Shown here one piece after another: positions 1 through 5,586 of a stretch of 5,586 nt of DNA. Position 1 is the first letter of the stretch, and every line of letters starts with the position of its first letter. Source of the stretch: Lentisphaeria bacterium. Its GTDB lineage: Bacteria; Verrucomicrobiota; Lentisphaeria; JABSQK01; UBA12247. Location of the stretch: the NCBI GenBank assembly GCA_003477185.1, contig DMTJ01000245.1, forward strand, positions 1 to 5,586. Direction: 5' to 3'. The translations under genes and the position numbers were made by a program. The notes beneath the pieces were generated by a model, which saw nothing but the letters and a program-made list of their open reading frames with translations, ran no database searches and had not been told where the DNA came from.

Positions 1-500
1 AATCTGCCCTGTGGAGTTGCATAAAATATGTGGAACTGAACCCGGTCCGCGCCGGGATCACTGATGACCCGGCCGACTACCGCTTCTCGAGTTGGGGGGC
101 CTGGAGTGGTTCTGGCAAGCACCCGTTTGGGCGGGAATTCTTTAACCATGTGAAGCGATCTCTGGGAAACCGGGCCAAAGGTTGGGCGATTGCGGAGGTC
201 GCAGCAGAGCTTCGTGCTGACATGGCTAAGACCATAGAAGCAGAGCGCAATGACGCGACCAGCGAGTCGGTCAAAACGGCCTATGCTGAGGCGAAAAGAA
301 GGCCTTCGCTTCAACTCGTGGCGACACGACGTATGCGCTACTGGACGGATGGCGCGGTGATCGGCTCCAAGCTGTTTGTGCAAAAGGTGGCGATCGACTT
401 ATACGGCGAGGAGAAAGCGAAGCGACGGCGATATGGCCGGGGAGAGCTACCGGAGGGGGGGGCGCTGTTTAGTCTGCGCTGTCTGCGACAGCAGACATAG
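1..500 (+). CDS. REP-associated tyrosine transposase (RAYT, Y1/IS200-like), C-terminal part
   Basis: This is the 3' part of a gene that starts left of the window. The frame is open from base 3, so the GTG at 30 is an internal Val, not a start. About 165 residues are visible. The first ones read KYVELNPVRAGI, the hallmark of RAYT-type Y1 transposases. The Tyr at bases 27-29 is probably the catalytic nucleophile, and the HUH metal site would lie upstream, out of view. Further on come DDPADYRFSSW, RYWTDGAVIGSK and LFSLRCLR, matching the C-terminal tail of one RAYT group, so the visible end appears intact. By family knowledge these are single-copy, domesticated relatives of IS200 transposases that nick REP hairpin DNA, usually without flanking IS ends. 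A run of eight G (455-462) lies in the last codons, but the frame stays consistent with the family across it. It converges on the lipoprotein gene, 70 bp away. Confidence 0.85.
   Translation, partial: SALWSCIKYVELNPVRAGITDDPADYRFSSWGAWSGSGKHPFGREFFNHVKRSLGNRAKGWAIAEVAAELRADMAKTIEAERNDATSESVKTAYAEAKRRPSLQLVATRRMRYWTDGAVIGSKLFVQKVAIDLYGEEKAKRRRYGRGELPEGGALFSLRCLRQQT
472..496. repeat. Stem-loop within the 3' end of the RAYT gene
   Basis: An imperfect inverted repeat. GTCTGC (472-477) pairs with GCAGAC (491-496), and inside it TGTC (480-483) pairs with GACA (487-490) around a TGC loop. This gives ten base pairs with a two-base GC bulge on the 5' side. The 7-mer GTCTGCG also occurs twice directly, at 472 and 481. 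No T-run follows on either strand, so it is not a canonical Rho-independent terminator. It codes for the last residues of the transposase. It could be a REP-like hairpin, a transcript-end structure for the converging genes, or chance. Confidence 0.45.
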
Positions 501-570
501 GGACGCCGACTCCCCTTGCCGTGATGGTCGGATACGTCGCTGCGCGCCTACGTTTATGGCTCCCAAGAAA

Positions 571-1446
571 TTACTTCATGCCTGCGTCTTTCGGTATCGA
601 GAGGTCCACTGTGTTGGCCGGTAGATGCTTTACGCCAGTGACATCGGTGTAGCGCATCTGCTCACCGATTCTTCCGTCTTTCATTCTGAAGGTGCGATGA
701 CCACTTGCCAGCAGTACGCCGTCCACATCTTTTAGATTGTCCAGGCTTAGGAACTTAATGGGTCCTGGCCCGTTCGGAGCGACCAGCTTACTCGTCACGC
801 TGTAGTAGGTCCCCTTAGTGAGCTTCGTCTGGGGATCGATGAGTAGCACATAGAAATCGTCTGGAGAATCTCCTGCGTCCTTGTTGTAGGTCACTCTCAC
901 CTGTGTGTATGCCTTGCCTTCAAATTCCATCGTCTCCGCAAGCTTCTCGAAGCTAGCGTTGGGATCATTGAAGACGAAAGGGATACCGATGAAGTAGAAT
1001 GGGGTCAGCGCCCAAAATCGAGGTGGCGGCTTAAAGGCAGCGTCAGCAGGGAGAATCCACGCCTGGCCGTCGTTCATGCCAAATCGGACCTCTTTCCCTG
1101 GGACCTCATGTACCACGGCAAGAGTTTTGGGGTCTACGGTCTGCACCGAATCGACGATAGCCTTCGGGCCCTTATCCGACATATGGTAGGTCCAGCGGAA
1201 CTGAAGCTGGCCACTGTGATACCACTTGTCCGTGCCGCCATGCGCAGCCATAGACTGCATCACTAGCTCGCGCGCTTCATCTGTCTCACTCTGTCCAGAG
1301 CCAGCCTTTCCCCTGTGGCTACATGAAGCCAAGGCGAAACAACACATGATCGCCATAATCATGGCGGCACTTCTTCTGCTACAGAATCTCATTTTGGGTG
1401 CTATTGCTGAGCTTGATTCAGTGGTTTGGCACTGCTTTTTGTACAT
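571..1446 (-). CDS. Predicted lipoprotein of unknown function
   Basis: I do not recognise a specific function. The 291-residue frame has a signal peptide of the lipoprotein type: a basic stretch (RFCSRR, 20-25), a hydrophobic core (about 27-39) and the lipobox LASC at 39-42, with Cys42 as the predicted lipidated residue. The mature part is about 250 residues. It starts with a polar Ser/Gly-rich linker, then a helix containing AHGGTDKW (68-75), then an alternating, beta-rich region with many aromatics. AHGGxxxW after a helix, followed by beta strands, resembles DUF6503/LolA-like envelope lipoproteins; this is family-style inference only. The start is uncertain. ATG at 1446 has a weak GGAAA upstream but gives a long 18-residue leader before the signal peptide. 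ATG at 1392 (273 aa) makes a more normal signal peptide but lacks a clear ribosome site. It lies 33 bp after queC, with no convincing promoter between, so it may be the last gene of the operon. A hand count over 601-1020 gives about 53% GC, lower than in the que genes. Confidence 0.75.
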   Translation of the reverse strand: MYKKQCQTTESSSAIAPKMRFCSRRSAAMIMAIMCCFALASCSHRGKAGSGQSETDEARELVMQSMAAHGGTDKWYHSGQLQFRWTYHMSDKGPKAIVDSVQTVDPKTLAVVHEVPGKEVRFGMNDGQAWILPADAAFKPPPRFWALTPFYFIGIPFVFNDPNASFEKLAETMEFEGKAYTQVRVTYNKDAGDSPDDFYVLLIDPQTKLTKGTYYSVTSKLVAPNGPGPIKFLSLDNLKDVDGVLLASGHRTFRMKDGRIGEQMRYTDVTGVKHLPANTVDLSIPKDAGMK

Positions 1447-1479
1447 GTATATTTTCCGTAATTTGCCCAGCAGGTTTGG

Positions 1480-2163
1480 CTATTCGGGAGCGTAGCGAGT
1501 CGGGTCGGGGACGGCGGCGTCTTCGAAGCCCTTGCTGCGGAGTACGCAGCTGTCGCAGGCACCGCAGGCGAAGCCGGCGATTGGGTCGTAGCAGCTGTGG
1601 GTGGCTCCGTAGTCAACGCCTAGCTCAATACCGCGCTGGATAATCTGCGCCTTGGTGAGCTGCAGCAGCGGGGCGTGGATCCGGAGGCGCTGGCCTTCGA
1701 CTGCTGCCTTGGTGGCCAGATTGGCCATGGTCTCAAAGGCTTCCAAAAATTCGGGGCGACAATCCGGATAGCCGCTGTAGTCGAGCGCGTTTATGCCGAT
1801 GTAGATGTCCTGCGCTGCAACGGACTCGGCAACAGCCAAGGCGTAGGAGAGGAACAAGGTGTTGCGCGCGGGCACGTAGGTGGTGGGAATCTCGTCGCCG
1901 ATCGCGTCGACGGTGCCGGGCTTCGGGACCTCGCCATCGCCCACCAATGCGGACCCCGCAAAGACGTCGCGCGGGATCTCGATGACGATGTGCTTGGCCA
2001 GACCTGCGGACTTCGCAATCTCGCAGGCGCAGGTCAGCTCGCAGGTGTGGCGTTGCCCGTAGGCGAAAGTGAGTCCGACTACGTCAAAGCCATCATGGCG
2101 AGCAAGTGCCAGGCAGGTCGTAGAATCCAGCCCTCCGGAGATGAGCACGACTGCCTTGGGCAT
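1480..2163 (-). CDS. queC: 7-cyano-7-deazaguanine (preQ0) synthase QueC
   Basis: QueC converts 7-carboxy-7-deazaguanine to preQ0 using ATP and ammonia, a cytoplasmic step of queuosine synthesis. From the ATG at 2163 it has 227 residues, the usual family length. Visible motifs: the PP-loop SGGLDS (9-14) for ATP, YGQRH (35-39), TYVPARNT (95-102), GINALDYSGYPDCR (123-136), and a zinc site made by Cys191, Cys200, Cys203 and Cys206 in HSCY...CGACDSC. All expected residues are present. A longer frame reaches 2241, but those 26 extra residues overlap queE and do not resemble QueC, while MPKAVVLISGG is the typical N-terminus. The start codon shares one base with the queE stop (TGATG) and has no good Shine-Dalgarno, so translation is probably coupled to queE. 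No dpdA or other DNA-modification gene is in view, so tRNA queuosine is the default role rather than deazaguanine DNA modification. Confidence 0.96.
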   Translation of the reverse strand: MPKAVVLISGGLDSTTCLALARHDGFDVVGLTFAYGQRHTCELTCACEIAKSAGLAKHIVIEIPRDVFAGSALVGDGEVPKPGTVDAIGDEIPTTYVPARNTLFLSYALAVAESVAAQDIYIGINALDYSGYPDCRPEFLEAFETMANLATKAAVEGQRLRIHAPLLQLTKAQIIQRGIELGVDYGATHSCYDPIAGFACGACDSCVLRSKGFEDAAVPDPTRYAPE

Positions 2164-2165
2164 CA
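2161..2165 (-). other. queE/queC stop-start overlap (TGATG)
   Basis: Read on the minus strand, the queE stop TGA and the queC start ATG share one base. The preceding 20 bases contain no strong Shine-Dalgarno for queC, which favours re-initiation by ribosomes finishing queE. The overlap is seen directly; coupling is inferred. Confidence 0.85.
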
Positions 2166-2972
2166 GCGCAGGCCCATGAAGTGATGCATTTGCGGGATGA
2201 TGCGAACATCGCTGAGCCGCTCGCGGACCAACTCCCGCCAACGCTGGAGGTCTGCCATCTCGGGTACATCCTTCGCGCCGCTAATCGCGGTCATAGGCTG
2301 CAACACGAACGGGATGTCGGGTGCGAACTCCGCAACCAGATTGCGAGCTTCGCAGATGTCGGCATCGGTGGTCGTGTTGTTGACCACGACCTTGATGGTG
2401 AGCGAGGCTGTTCCCTCAAGCGCCTTGGCGAGGAAGTCGCGATGCAGGCGCCAGCGCGGACGTTGGCCGGCGCTACTGGGCAGCTTGAGGTCCATGGCAA
2501 TGATGTCTATCCACGGCTGAACGACGGCGAGTGCGCCGACTAAATCACCGGAGGTCTCGAGATAGATGCGCTGCCCGCCCTCGCGAATGAGCGGTAAGAG
2601 TCGCGTCAGAAACTGAGCCTGGATCAACGGCTCACCACCGGTGATGGCCACTGCGTCATGGGGCCCGTGCTCGACTTCGGCTTTCTGAATCAGGGTATAG
2701 AGTTGCTCGGCGCTACAGGGGTTCTCGATCCGCTCGTCTGCCTCGAGAAAGCGAAACGACGGCGGCCGGAACTTGGGTGGCTGTAGGCCGGTGACGGTTT
2801 CTGGCGTGTCGCAAAAGCGGCACTGCAGGTGACAGCCATACAACCGGACAAAGAGATGGGCCTTGCCAAGCTCCGTGCCTTCGCCCTGGATCGAGCTGAA
2901 GATTTCGCTGACGTGGACCGAGGCCTGTTTCGCGGCCTTGGCGCTCTCAACAAGTGGTGCAGTGGCAGGCAT
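2163..2972 (-). CDS. queE: 7-carboxy-7-deazaguanine synthase QueE (radical SAM)
   Basis: QueE rearranges 6-carboxy-5,6,7,8-tetrahydropterin to 7-carboxy-7-deazaguanine, the step just before QueC. The 269-residue protein shows SEIFSSIQGEGTELGK (22-37), typical of the QueE N-terminus, then the radical SAM cluster motif CHLQCRFC, a standard CX3CX2C with Cys47, Cys51 and Cys54 binding the 4Fe-4S cluster. TGGEP (111-115) is the SAM-contacting motif, YLETSG follows, and RIIPQMHHFMG closes the protein. About 30 residues between the cluster and the TGGEP-containing strand (roughly 58-88, Pro- and aromatic-rich, ending NPCSAEQL) make it longer than the minimal ~210-residue enzymes; insertions here are common in the family. 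The start at 2972 overlaps the holA stop by one base. AAGAAGG lies 10 bases upstream, a little far for a ribosome site. Confidence 0.94.
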   Translation of the reverse strand: MPATAPLVESAKAAKQASVHVSEIFSSIQGEGTELGKAHLFVRLYGCHLQCRFCDTPETVTGLQPPKFRPPSFRFLEADERIENPCSAEQLYTLIQKAEVEHGPHDAVAITGGEPLIQAQFLTRLLPLIREGGQRIYLETSGDLVGALAVVQPWIDIIAMDLKLPSSAGQRPRWRLHRDFLAKALEGTASLTIKVVVNNTTTDADICEARNLVAEFAPDIPFVLQPMTAISGAKDVPEMADLQRWRELVRERLSDVRIIPQMHHFMGLR

Positions 2973-2974
2973 TA
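2970..2974 (-). other. holA/queE stop-start overlap (TAATG)
   Basis: On the minus strand the holA stop TAA and the queE start ATG share one base. A purine-rich AAGAAGG sits at 2983-2989, inside the last holA codons, and could act as a distant ribosome site. The junction places holA and queE on one message; coupled translation is inferred. Confidence 0.85.
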
Positions 2975-4060
2975 GGCTGTAGCCTTCTTGCCGAGGATAA
3001 TTCGTGCAGCAATCGTCTCAAGCATGACGCGCCGCGGGAGTGAGGAGGAGACTGCCAAGCGGTCGGCTCGGGCCAGCAGGGAAATTGCTGTGGTGATCTC
3101 GCTGCCCTTGTACTTGCGCGCTGCCTCGCAGACCATGCGTAGCTTGAAGTCGGTCATCGCCAGAGCGGGACTGTGGCGAAAGCGTTGGCGTTGCTCCGCG
3201 GTCAACGCCTCAAGTCGGACACTGGAGCTATTCAGCTCATGGGCGAGGACTTTGACGGCGAGCATCTCACGAAAGTATTTGCAGACCATCCGCAGTTGGC
3301 CGATGACGGCGCTCTCGGGATCCTTGGTATGCCCGAGCACCTGCGCCATAGACTGGTAGGCCAGGTTGAGGTCGCGCTTGCCAAAGCCATCGGTAAGCGC
3401 GTAGAAGACGGCATCGCGATTTCCCACACAAACGTCGCGAATCTGGGCCAAGGATGGCTGATTGCCTGCGTAGCAAAAGATCTTCTCGCATTCATTGGGG
3501 ATGCGCGCGGTATCCACACCGATCACCTCAGTGAGGTACTCGACGGCACCACGGGGAAGTGTGATCGCGCGCTCGGCAGCTGCAGAGCGCAGCAGTTCGG
3601 CGACACCATTGCGCCAGTTTCGGTTATTGAGCTCTGGCTTGGTCAGAAACTCCGGTTTTGCGATCTTCGCCAGGGTCTTGTAGACGCGGCGATTCTTCTG
3701 CAGACCAGCGCCGCTGATCACCAGGTGAATCTCTTCGGGCAGTCCGCTGGTGATTGCTTCCAGCAACTCGCCAACAGCGAGCGCGATGGGCGCTTTGTTG
3801 CGGATGTCGGTCTGCGTCCCTTCGTTAGCAAAGGGAAAATCTCGGAGCCAGACGGTCTTTTCGCCCCCGAACATGGACGGCGTCAGGATGCCGCCGATGG
3901 CCTCCCGGATTGCGTCAAGGAGCGTGGTTTCGTCGGACTCACGATGCGTCTCTAGCGAGAACTCATCTGGCTGCGGGCCGGTGAGTTTATCGACCACGGC
4001 GCGTGCGCGCTCCGCAATGCGCGGTTCGTCATTGCCGGATATAAGAAGAACTTGGCCCAT
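2972..4060 (-). CDS. holA: DNA polymerase III subunit delta
   Basis: This is the clamp-loader subunit that opens the beta sliding clamp. From the ATG at 4060 it has 362 residues, slightly above the ~340 usual for HolA. It starts with VLLISGNDEPRIAERARAV (4-22), the degenerate AAA+ N-terminus of delta without a functional Walker A, as expected. PSMFGGEKTVWLRDF (61-75) aligns with the E. coli delta element whose Leu73-Phe74 wedge into the clamp; here the pair is Met63-Phe64. The middle has LVISGAGLQKNRRVYKTL, typical of the AAA+ core. The C-terminal third is helical, with GQLRMVCKYFREML and a closing helix near LPRRVMLETIAARI, like the collar domain. A longer frame reaches 4225, but those 55 residues are Arg/Ser-rich, unlike HolA, and overlap the epimerase. 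The gene lies 10 bp after the epimerase. Overall similarity is diffuse, as is normal for delta, so the call rests on fold pattern and the clamp-binding element. Confidence 0.85.
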   Translation of the reverse strand: MGQVLLISGNDEPRIAERARAVVDKLTGPQPDEFSLETHRESDETTLLDAIREAIGGILTPSMFGGEKTVWLRDFPFANEGTQTDIRNKAPIALAVGELLEAITSGLPEEIHLVISGAGLQKNRRVYKTLAKIAKPEFLTKPELNNRNWRNGVAELLRSAAAERAITLPRGAVEYLTEVIGVDTARIPNECEKIFCYAGNQPSLAQIRDVCVGNRDAVFYALTDGFGKRDLNLAYQSMAQVLGHTKDPESAVIGQLRMVCKYFREMLAVKVLAHELNSSSVRLEALTAEQRQRFRHSPALAMTDFKLRMVCEAARKYKGSEITTAISLLARADRLAVSSSLPRRVMLETIAARIILGKKATA

Positions 4061-4070
4061 GTGAGTGGGC

Positions 4071-5069
4071 TCAGGCGCCGCGCCACTGCTCGGCAACTGC
4101 GGCGAGTTCCGGATGCTCCATATACCAATTGCAGAACTCCGGAATCCCCTTGGAGATCGGTGTCGTGGGCTTGAAGCCCAGCTTCTTGCCTGCCAGCTCG
4201 ACATCTGCAAACGAAGCAGGTACATCGCCTGGCTGCATTGGCAGCAGGTTCAGCTCGGCTTCCTTGCCTACAGCGGTCTCGATCAGGCCAATCATGTCCA
4301 TCAGCAGTTCGCTGCGGTGGTTGCCGAGATTGAAGACCTCGTATGGGTTCAGGCCATCCTGGAACAGCGATCCGCAGACACCAGCGATGATGTCGGCAAC
4401 ATAGGTAAAATCACGCTTCATCTTGCCGTGGTTGAATACCGGAATCGGGCGACCGCGCAGAATCTTCTCGGTAAAAATCCACAGGGCCATATCGGGGCGT
4501 CCCCAGCGGCCATAGACGGTAAAGAAGCGCAGGCCGACGGTCTGCAGGCCGTAGAGATGCGTGTAGCAGTGGGCCATCAACTCGTTCGCCTTCTTGGTCG
4601 CGGCGTAGAGGCTCACGGGCGAGTCCACCGAGTCAGACTCGGAAAAAGGCAGCTTGGTATTGCCGCCGTAGACGCTGGAGCTAGACGCGTAGACGAGACG
4701 CTCGGTGTCGTTATGGCGGCAACATTCCAGGATGTTTAGAAAGCCTTCAAGATTGGCCTTTTGATAGACAAAGGGCTTCTCGATGCTGTAACGCACACCA
4801 GCCTGCGCTGCGAGATTGCAGACATGGGACGGCTTGTGTTCTGCGAAGAACGCAGAAAGCGTCTCATAGTCGCAGAGGTTCGCTTCAACGGGGACAAAGG
4901 CGTCTCCGTGCCGGCCCAGGCGCGCAAGCCGAGCGCGTTTGATCGCGACAGGATAATAGTCGCAGACAATGTCGACGCCGATGACACGGTGGCCTTCGGC
5001 GATCAACTGCTCAGCGAGGTGGTAGCCAATAAATCCGGCGGTACCGGTGACCAGAATAGTCTTGTTCAT
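4071..5069 (-). CDS. NAD-dependent UDP-glucuronate 4-epimerase-like protein (CapI/LpsL type)
   Basis: An extended short-chain dehydrogenase/reductase predicted to interconvert UDP-glucuronate and UDP-galacturonate, supplying uronic acids for surface polysaccharide. From the ATG at 5069 it has 332 residues, normal for the family. Visible features: the NAD-binding GTAGFIG (9-15), NLAAQAGVRYSIEKP (85-99), SSSSVYG (129-135) with the catalytic Ser, the Tyr155-xxx-Lys159 pair in LYAATKK, GRWGRPDMA (187-195), and NHGKMKRDFTY (213-223). The DYY...RARLARL segment (37-51) and WGRPDMA are typical of UDP-glucuronate 4-epimerases rather than GalE. The start at 5069 is chosen because a GGAG ribosome site precedes it and MNKTILVTG is the standard N-terminus. 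The frame extends to 5135, but that overlaps the dehydrogenase. The gene follows the dehydrogenase by 29 bp, which fits consecutive steps. UDP-HexNAc-uronate remains possible as substrate given the dehydrogenase subtype. Confidence 0.92.
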   Translation of the reverse strand: MNKTILVTGTAGFIGYHLAEQLIAEGHRVIGVDIVCDYYPVAIKRARLARLGRHGDAFVPVEANLCDYETLSAFFAEHKPSHVCNLAAQAGVRYSIEKPFVYQKANLEGFLNILECCRHNDTERLVYASSSSVYGGNTKLPFSESDSVDSPVSLYAATKKANELMAHCYTHLYGLQTVGLRFFTVYGRWGRPDMALWIFTEKILRGRPIPVFNHGKMKRDFTYVADIIAGVCGSLFQDGLNPYEVFNLGNHRSELLMDMIGLIETAVGKEAELNLLPMQPGDVPASFADVELAGKKLGFKPTTPISKGIPEFCNWYMEHPELAAVAEQWRGA

Positions 5070-5075
5070 GGGGGG

Positions 5076-5079
5076 CTCC
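5076..5079 (-). promoter_or_regulatory. Ribosome binding site of the epimerase gene
   Basis: Minus-strand GGAG (within TTGGAG) lies six C residues before the ATG at 5069. It is the clearest Shine-Dalgarno in the window and decides the start in favour of the 332-residue protein over the frame's upstream end at 5135. Confidence 0.75.
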
Positions 5080-5098
5080 AACGAGGAATGGCCTGAAA

Positions 5099-5586
5099 TC
5101 AGGCGCGTACAAGGTTTTGAATGGATTCGGAGCAAGCTCCGCGCGCGTCAACCATCACGCCGACGTACTGCGCAAGCTCGTCATGGTCGACGTTATCATG
5201 GGCGGTGGCGATGATTGCCACATCGTAGTTGGCGGTCTTGATCTCTTCAAGCGTCTTGCTGCAAATTCCAGCGAAATGACCGTGCTCGCGGGTTGAGGCC
5301 ACTTCGGGGCAGAAGGGATCGTAGTAGTCGATCAGGCCACCGCGGGACTCAAGCTCATTCCACAGCGTGAAGGTCGGGCTCTCGCGCACGTCATCCACGT
5401 TCTTCTTGTAGGCCAAGCCGATCAACAACACTTTCGCCCCTTTTAGAGCCTTGCCTTGATCGTTCAGCCCTTCCATCGTGCGCTGGACCACGTACTGCGG
5501 CATGGAGGTATTGATCTCACCGGCCAACTCGATGAACTTAGTGGAAATGCCAAACTCTTTGGCCTTCCAGGTCAGATAAAACGGAT
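5099..5586 (-). CDS. UDP-sugar 6-dehydrogenase, WbpA/TviB-like, C-terminal part
   Basis: The 5' part lies beyond the right edge; about 161 C-terminal residues are visible. The frame is open to the window end, so the TTG at 5527 is an internal Leu, not a start. Family members oxidise the C6 alcohol of a UDP-sugar to a carboxylate with two NAD+. The visible part begins PFYLTWKAKEFG, continues with FIELAGEIN and MPQYVV (middle domain and linker), then GLAYKKNVDDVRESP (about 5375-5419), which opens the C-terminal UDP-binding domain, and ends with ATAHDNVDH and VDARGACS. PFYLTWKA plus AYKKNVDD is the style of WbpA/TviB-type UDP-GlcNAc dehydrogenases; UDP-glucose dehydrogenases usually have AFKxxTDD there. 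The catalytic Cys domain is not fully in view, so substrate cannot be settled. It is the first visible gene of the minus-strand cluster and feeds the epimerase. Confidence 0.92.
   Translation of the reverse strand, partial: PFYLTWKAKEFGISTKFIELAGEINTSMPQYVVQRTMEGLNDQGKALKGAKVLLIGLAYKKNVDDVRESPTFTLWNELESRGGLIDYYDPFCPEVASTREHGHFAGICSKTLEEIKTANYDVAIIATAHDNVDHDELAQYVGVMVDARGACSESIQNLVRA

Noticed and set aside
501..570. Possible shared terminator between the converging RAYT and lipoprotein genes
   Set aside because: Only a weak CCGAC...GTCGG pair with a large loop and no T-run on either strand; nothing canonical is present.
376..624. Plus-strand frame overlapping the end of the RAYT gene and the lipoprotein gene
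   Set aside because: No motif, Cys/Arg-rich out-of-frame translation, and it runs antisense into the lipoprotein.
1445..1451. Minus-strand TATACAT as a -10 box for the lipoprotein gene
   Set aside because: No -35-like hexamer lies 16-18 bases upstream (CCTGCT there), so it is not convincing as a promoter.
2164..2241. N-terminal extension of queC to 2241
   Set aside because: It would overlap queE by 79 bases and adds residues unlike QueC; the ATG at 2163 gives the typical N-terminus.
1675..2543. Plus-strand frames opposite queC and queE (1675-2184, 2181-2543)
   Set aside because: Antisense to two genes with complete catalytic motifs; their translations look like composition shadows.
1480..2972. 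A deazaguanine DNA-modification (Dpd) island
   Set aside because: Only queC and queE are present; no dpdA-like transglycosylase, dpd helicase/nuclease genes, or folE/queD are in view, so tRNA queuosine synthesis is the simpler reading.
4061..4225. N-terminal extension of holA to 4225
   Set aside because: It overlaps the epimerase C-terminus and adds a low-complexity Arg/Ser-rich stretch absent from HolA proteins.
3173..4739. Long open frames on the plus strand (3173-3955 and 4065-4739) opposite holA and the epimerase
   Set aside because: They lie fully antisense to well-supported genes, have no recognisable motifs, and arise from the GC-rich codon use of the minus-strand genes.

Overview
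The window looks like ordinary bacterial chromosome, about 55-60% GC, densely packed, with six of its seven genes on the minus strand. The taxon cannot be fixed from this sequence alone. The tail of the REP-associated transposase, the divergent delta subunit and the lipoprotein suggest a Gram-negative from the Verrucomicrobiota/Acidobacteriota range. That is a tentative impression from protein style, not a match result.

Layout from left to right: (1) bases 1-500, plus strand: the C-terminal part of a REP-associated tyrosine (Y1) transposase, which begins before the window. A 10-bp stem-loop lies inside its last codons. (2) 501-570: a short convergent gap with no canonical terminator. (3) 571-1446, minus: a predicted lipoprotein of unknown function. 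(4) 1480-2163 and 2163-2972, minus: queC and queE, two steps of 7-deazaguanine (preQ0/queuosine) synthesis. (5) 2972-4060, minus: holA, the delta subunit of the DNA polymerase III clamp loader. (6) 4071-5069, minus: a UDP-glucuronate 4-epimerase-like enzyme. (7) 5099-5586, minus: the C-terminal part of a UDP-sugar 6-dehydrogenase, which continues past the right edge.

The minus-strand genes read in the order dehydrogenase > epimerase > holA > queE > queC > lipoprotein. Gaps are 29, 10, -1, -1 and 33 bp, so they probably form one transcription unit whose promoter lies beyond the right edge. The dehydrogenase and epimerase form a nucleotide-sugar module: a UDP-hexose is oxidised to a uronic acid, then inverted at C4, probably for capsule, LPS or exopolysaccharide. 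QueE and QueC are consecutive steps from 6-carboxytetrahydropterin to preQ0. HolA is a housekeeping replication protein with no functional tie to either module. No CRISPR array, tRNA, rRNA, phage gene or defence cassette is visible, and I see no convincing new system. The most notable points are the translationally coupled holA-queE-queC junctions, the mismatch between the dehydrogenase and epimerase subfamilies, the lower-GC lipoprotein at the operon end, and the transposase-associated hairpin.
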